From Pseudomonas sp. (lineage in GTDB: Bacteria; Pseudomonadota; Gammaproteobacteria; Pseudomonadales; Pseudomonadaceae), in the NCBI RefSeq assembly GCF_028293835.1, contig NZ_JAQGNX010000153.1:1-47533 (forward strand): 47,533 nucleotides of DNA. The letters run 5' to 3'. A program made the position numbers and the translations under genes. Below are positions 47,455 to 47,533 of this stretch, piece by piece. How positions within the stretch are numbered: position 1 is the first letter of the stretch; every line of letters begins with the position of its first letter. The notes beneath the pieces are model-generated. The model was not told where the DNA came from, did not search any database, and was given only the letters and a program-made list of their open reading frames with translations.

Positions 47455-47533
47455 TCAGCGCTCATCATGGTCTGCCTCCTCCCGACGCTCCAGCCACGCC
47501 GCCCAGGCCCACAAAACGGCGCCCAACACCGCC
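47455..47533 (-). CDS. C-terminal end of an unidentified small membrane protein (partial)
   Basis: The last 25 codons of a minus-strand gene entering from the right edge. It has a hydrophobic segment AVLGAVLWAWAAWL, then the charged tail ERREEADHDER and TGA. A C-terminal helix followed by a charged tail is typical of a small membrane protein, such as those of phage or conjugative modules, but there is too little to name it. Confidence 0.4.
   Translation of the reverse strand, partial: AVLGAVLWAWAAWLERREEADHDER

Noticed and set aside
47372..47461. A minus-strand ATG frame MMSADLDELM overlapping the partial edge gene
   Set aside because: It ends after 28 codons, overlaps a better frame and has no recognisable features.

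Overview
The window is chromosome from a Pseudomonas, most likely of the fluorescens/syringae side of the genus. The evidence is the gene order (mla, kds, lpt, rpoN, hpf, ptsN, rapZ, ptsO; pmbA, darP, tldD, yhdP, rng, maf, mreDCB; gatCAB; a fruBKA operon with a divergent fruR; ampD, ampE and nadC), the moderately GC-rich codon use, and scattered intergenic REP-type palindromes of the TGTAGGAGCC...GGCGA and TGTAGGAGCGGGC kinds. No species is claimed.

Layout. Bases 1-3294 (minus strand) hold the start of ibaG and mlaFEDCB, the outer-membrane lipid asymmetry transporter. Bases 3591-6937 (plus) hold kdsD, kdsC, lptC, lptA and lptB, for Kdo synthesis and LPS export. Bases 7122-10627 (plus) hold rpoN, hpf, ptsN, rapZ and ptsO, the sigma-54 and nitrogen-PTS cluster. 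Bases 10781-14249 carry pmbA and tldD (minus), the two halves of one peptidase, with darP between them on the plus strand. Bases 14246-24229 (minus) hold a nitrilase-like amidase, yhdP, rng, maf, mreD, mreC and mreB, read from mreB towards tldD as a shape and envelope cluster. Bases 24439-27787 (plus) hold gatC, gatA and gatB, with a large palindrome between gatA and gatB. Next come an RlpA-like lipoprotein, a Ca2+/cation-antiporter relative lacking its usual acidic residues, and an AEC permease. Bases 30531-36211 (minus) hold fruB-fruK-fruA, divergent from fruR (plus). The housekeeping part ends with a TatD nuclease, a chemoreceptor, ampE, ampD, a DUF1631 protein and nadC.

Right of nadC the character changes. 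A terminator and a 23-base fragment matching the 3' end of a tRNA lie on the minus strand. They are followed by short direct repeats, a frameshifted tyrosine-recombinase remnant, a more AT-rich lipoprotein gene with a duplicated CxxC domain, and the edge of another gene. In pseudomonads a tRNA-Thr gene commonly lies near nadC and pilA. I read this as the nadC-side boundary of an integrated element that continues beyond the window.

Points most worth checking: (1) the island boundary and its lipoprotein; (2) the CaCA antiporter with both cation-binding glutamates replaced (Q and A); (3) mreC and the antiporter gene, which both lack an ATG/GTG/TTG start where one is needed but have an ATT behind a good ribosome binding site; (4) the symmetric ~142-bp palindrome covering the gatA stop codon; (5) REP doublets, some built from arms of two different families.
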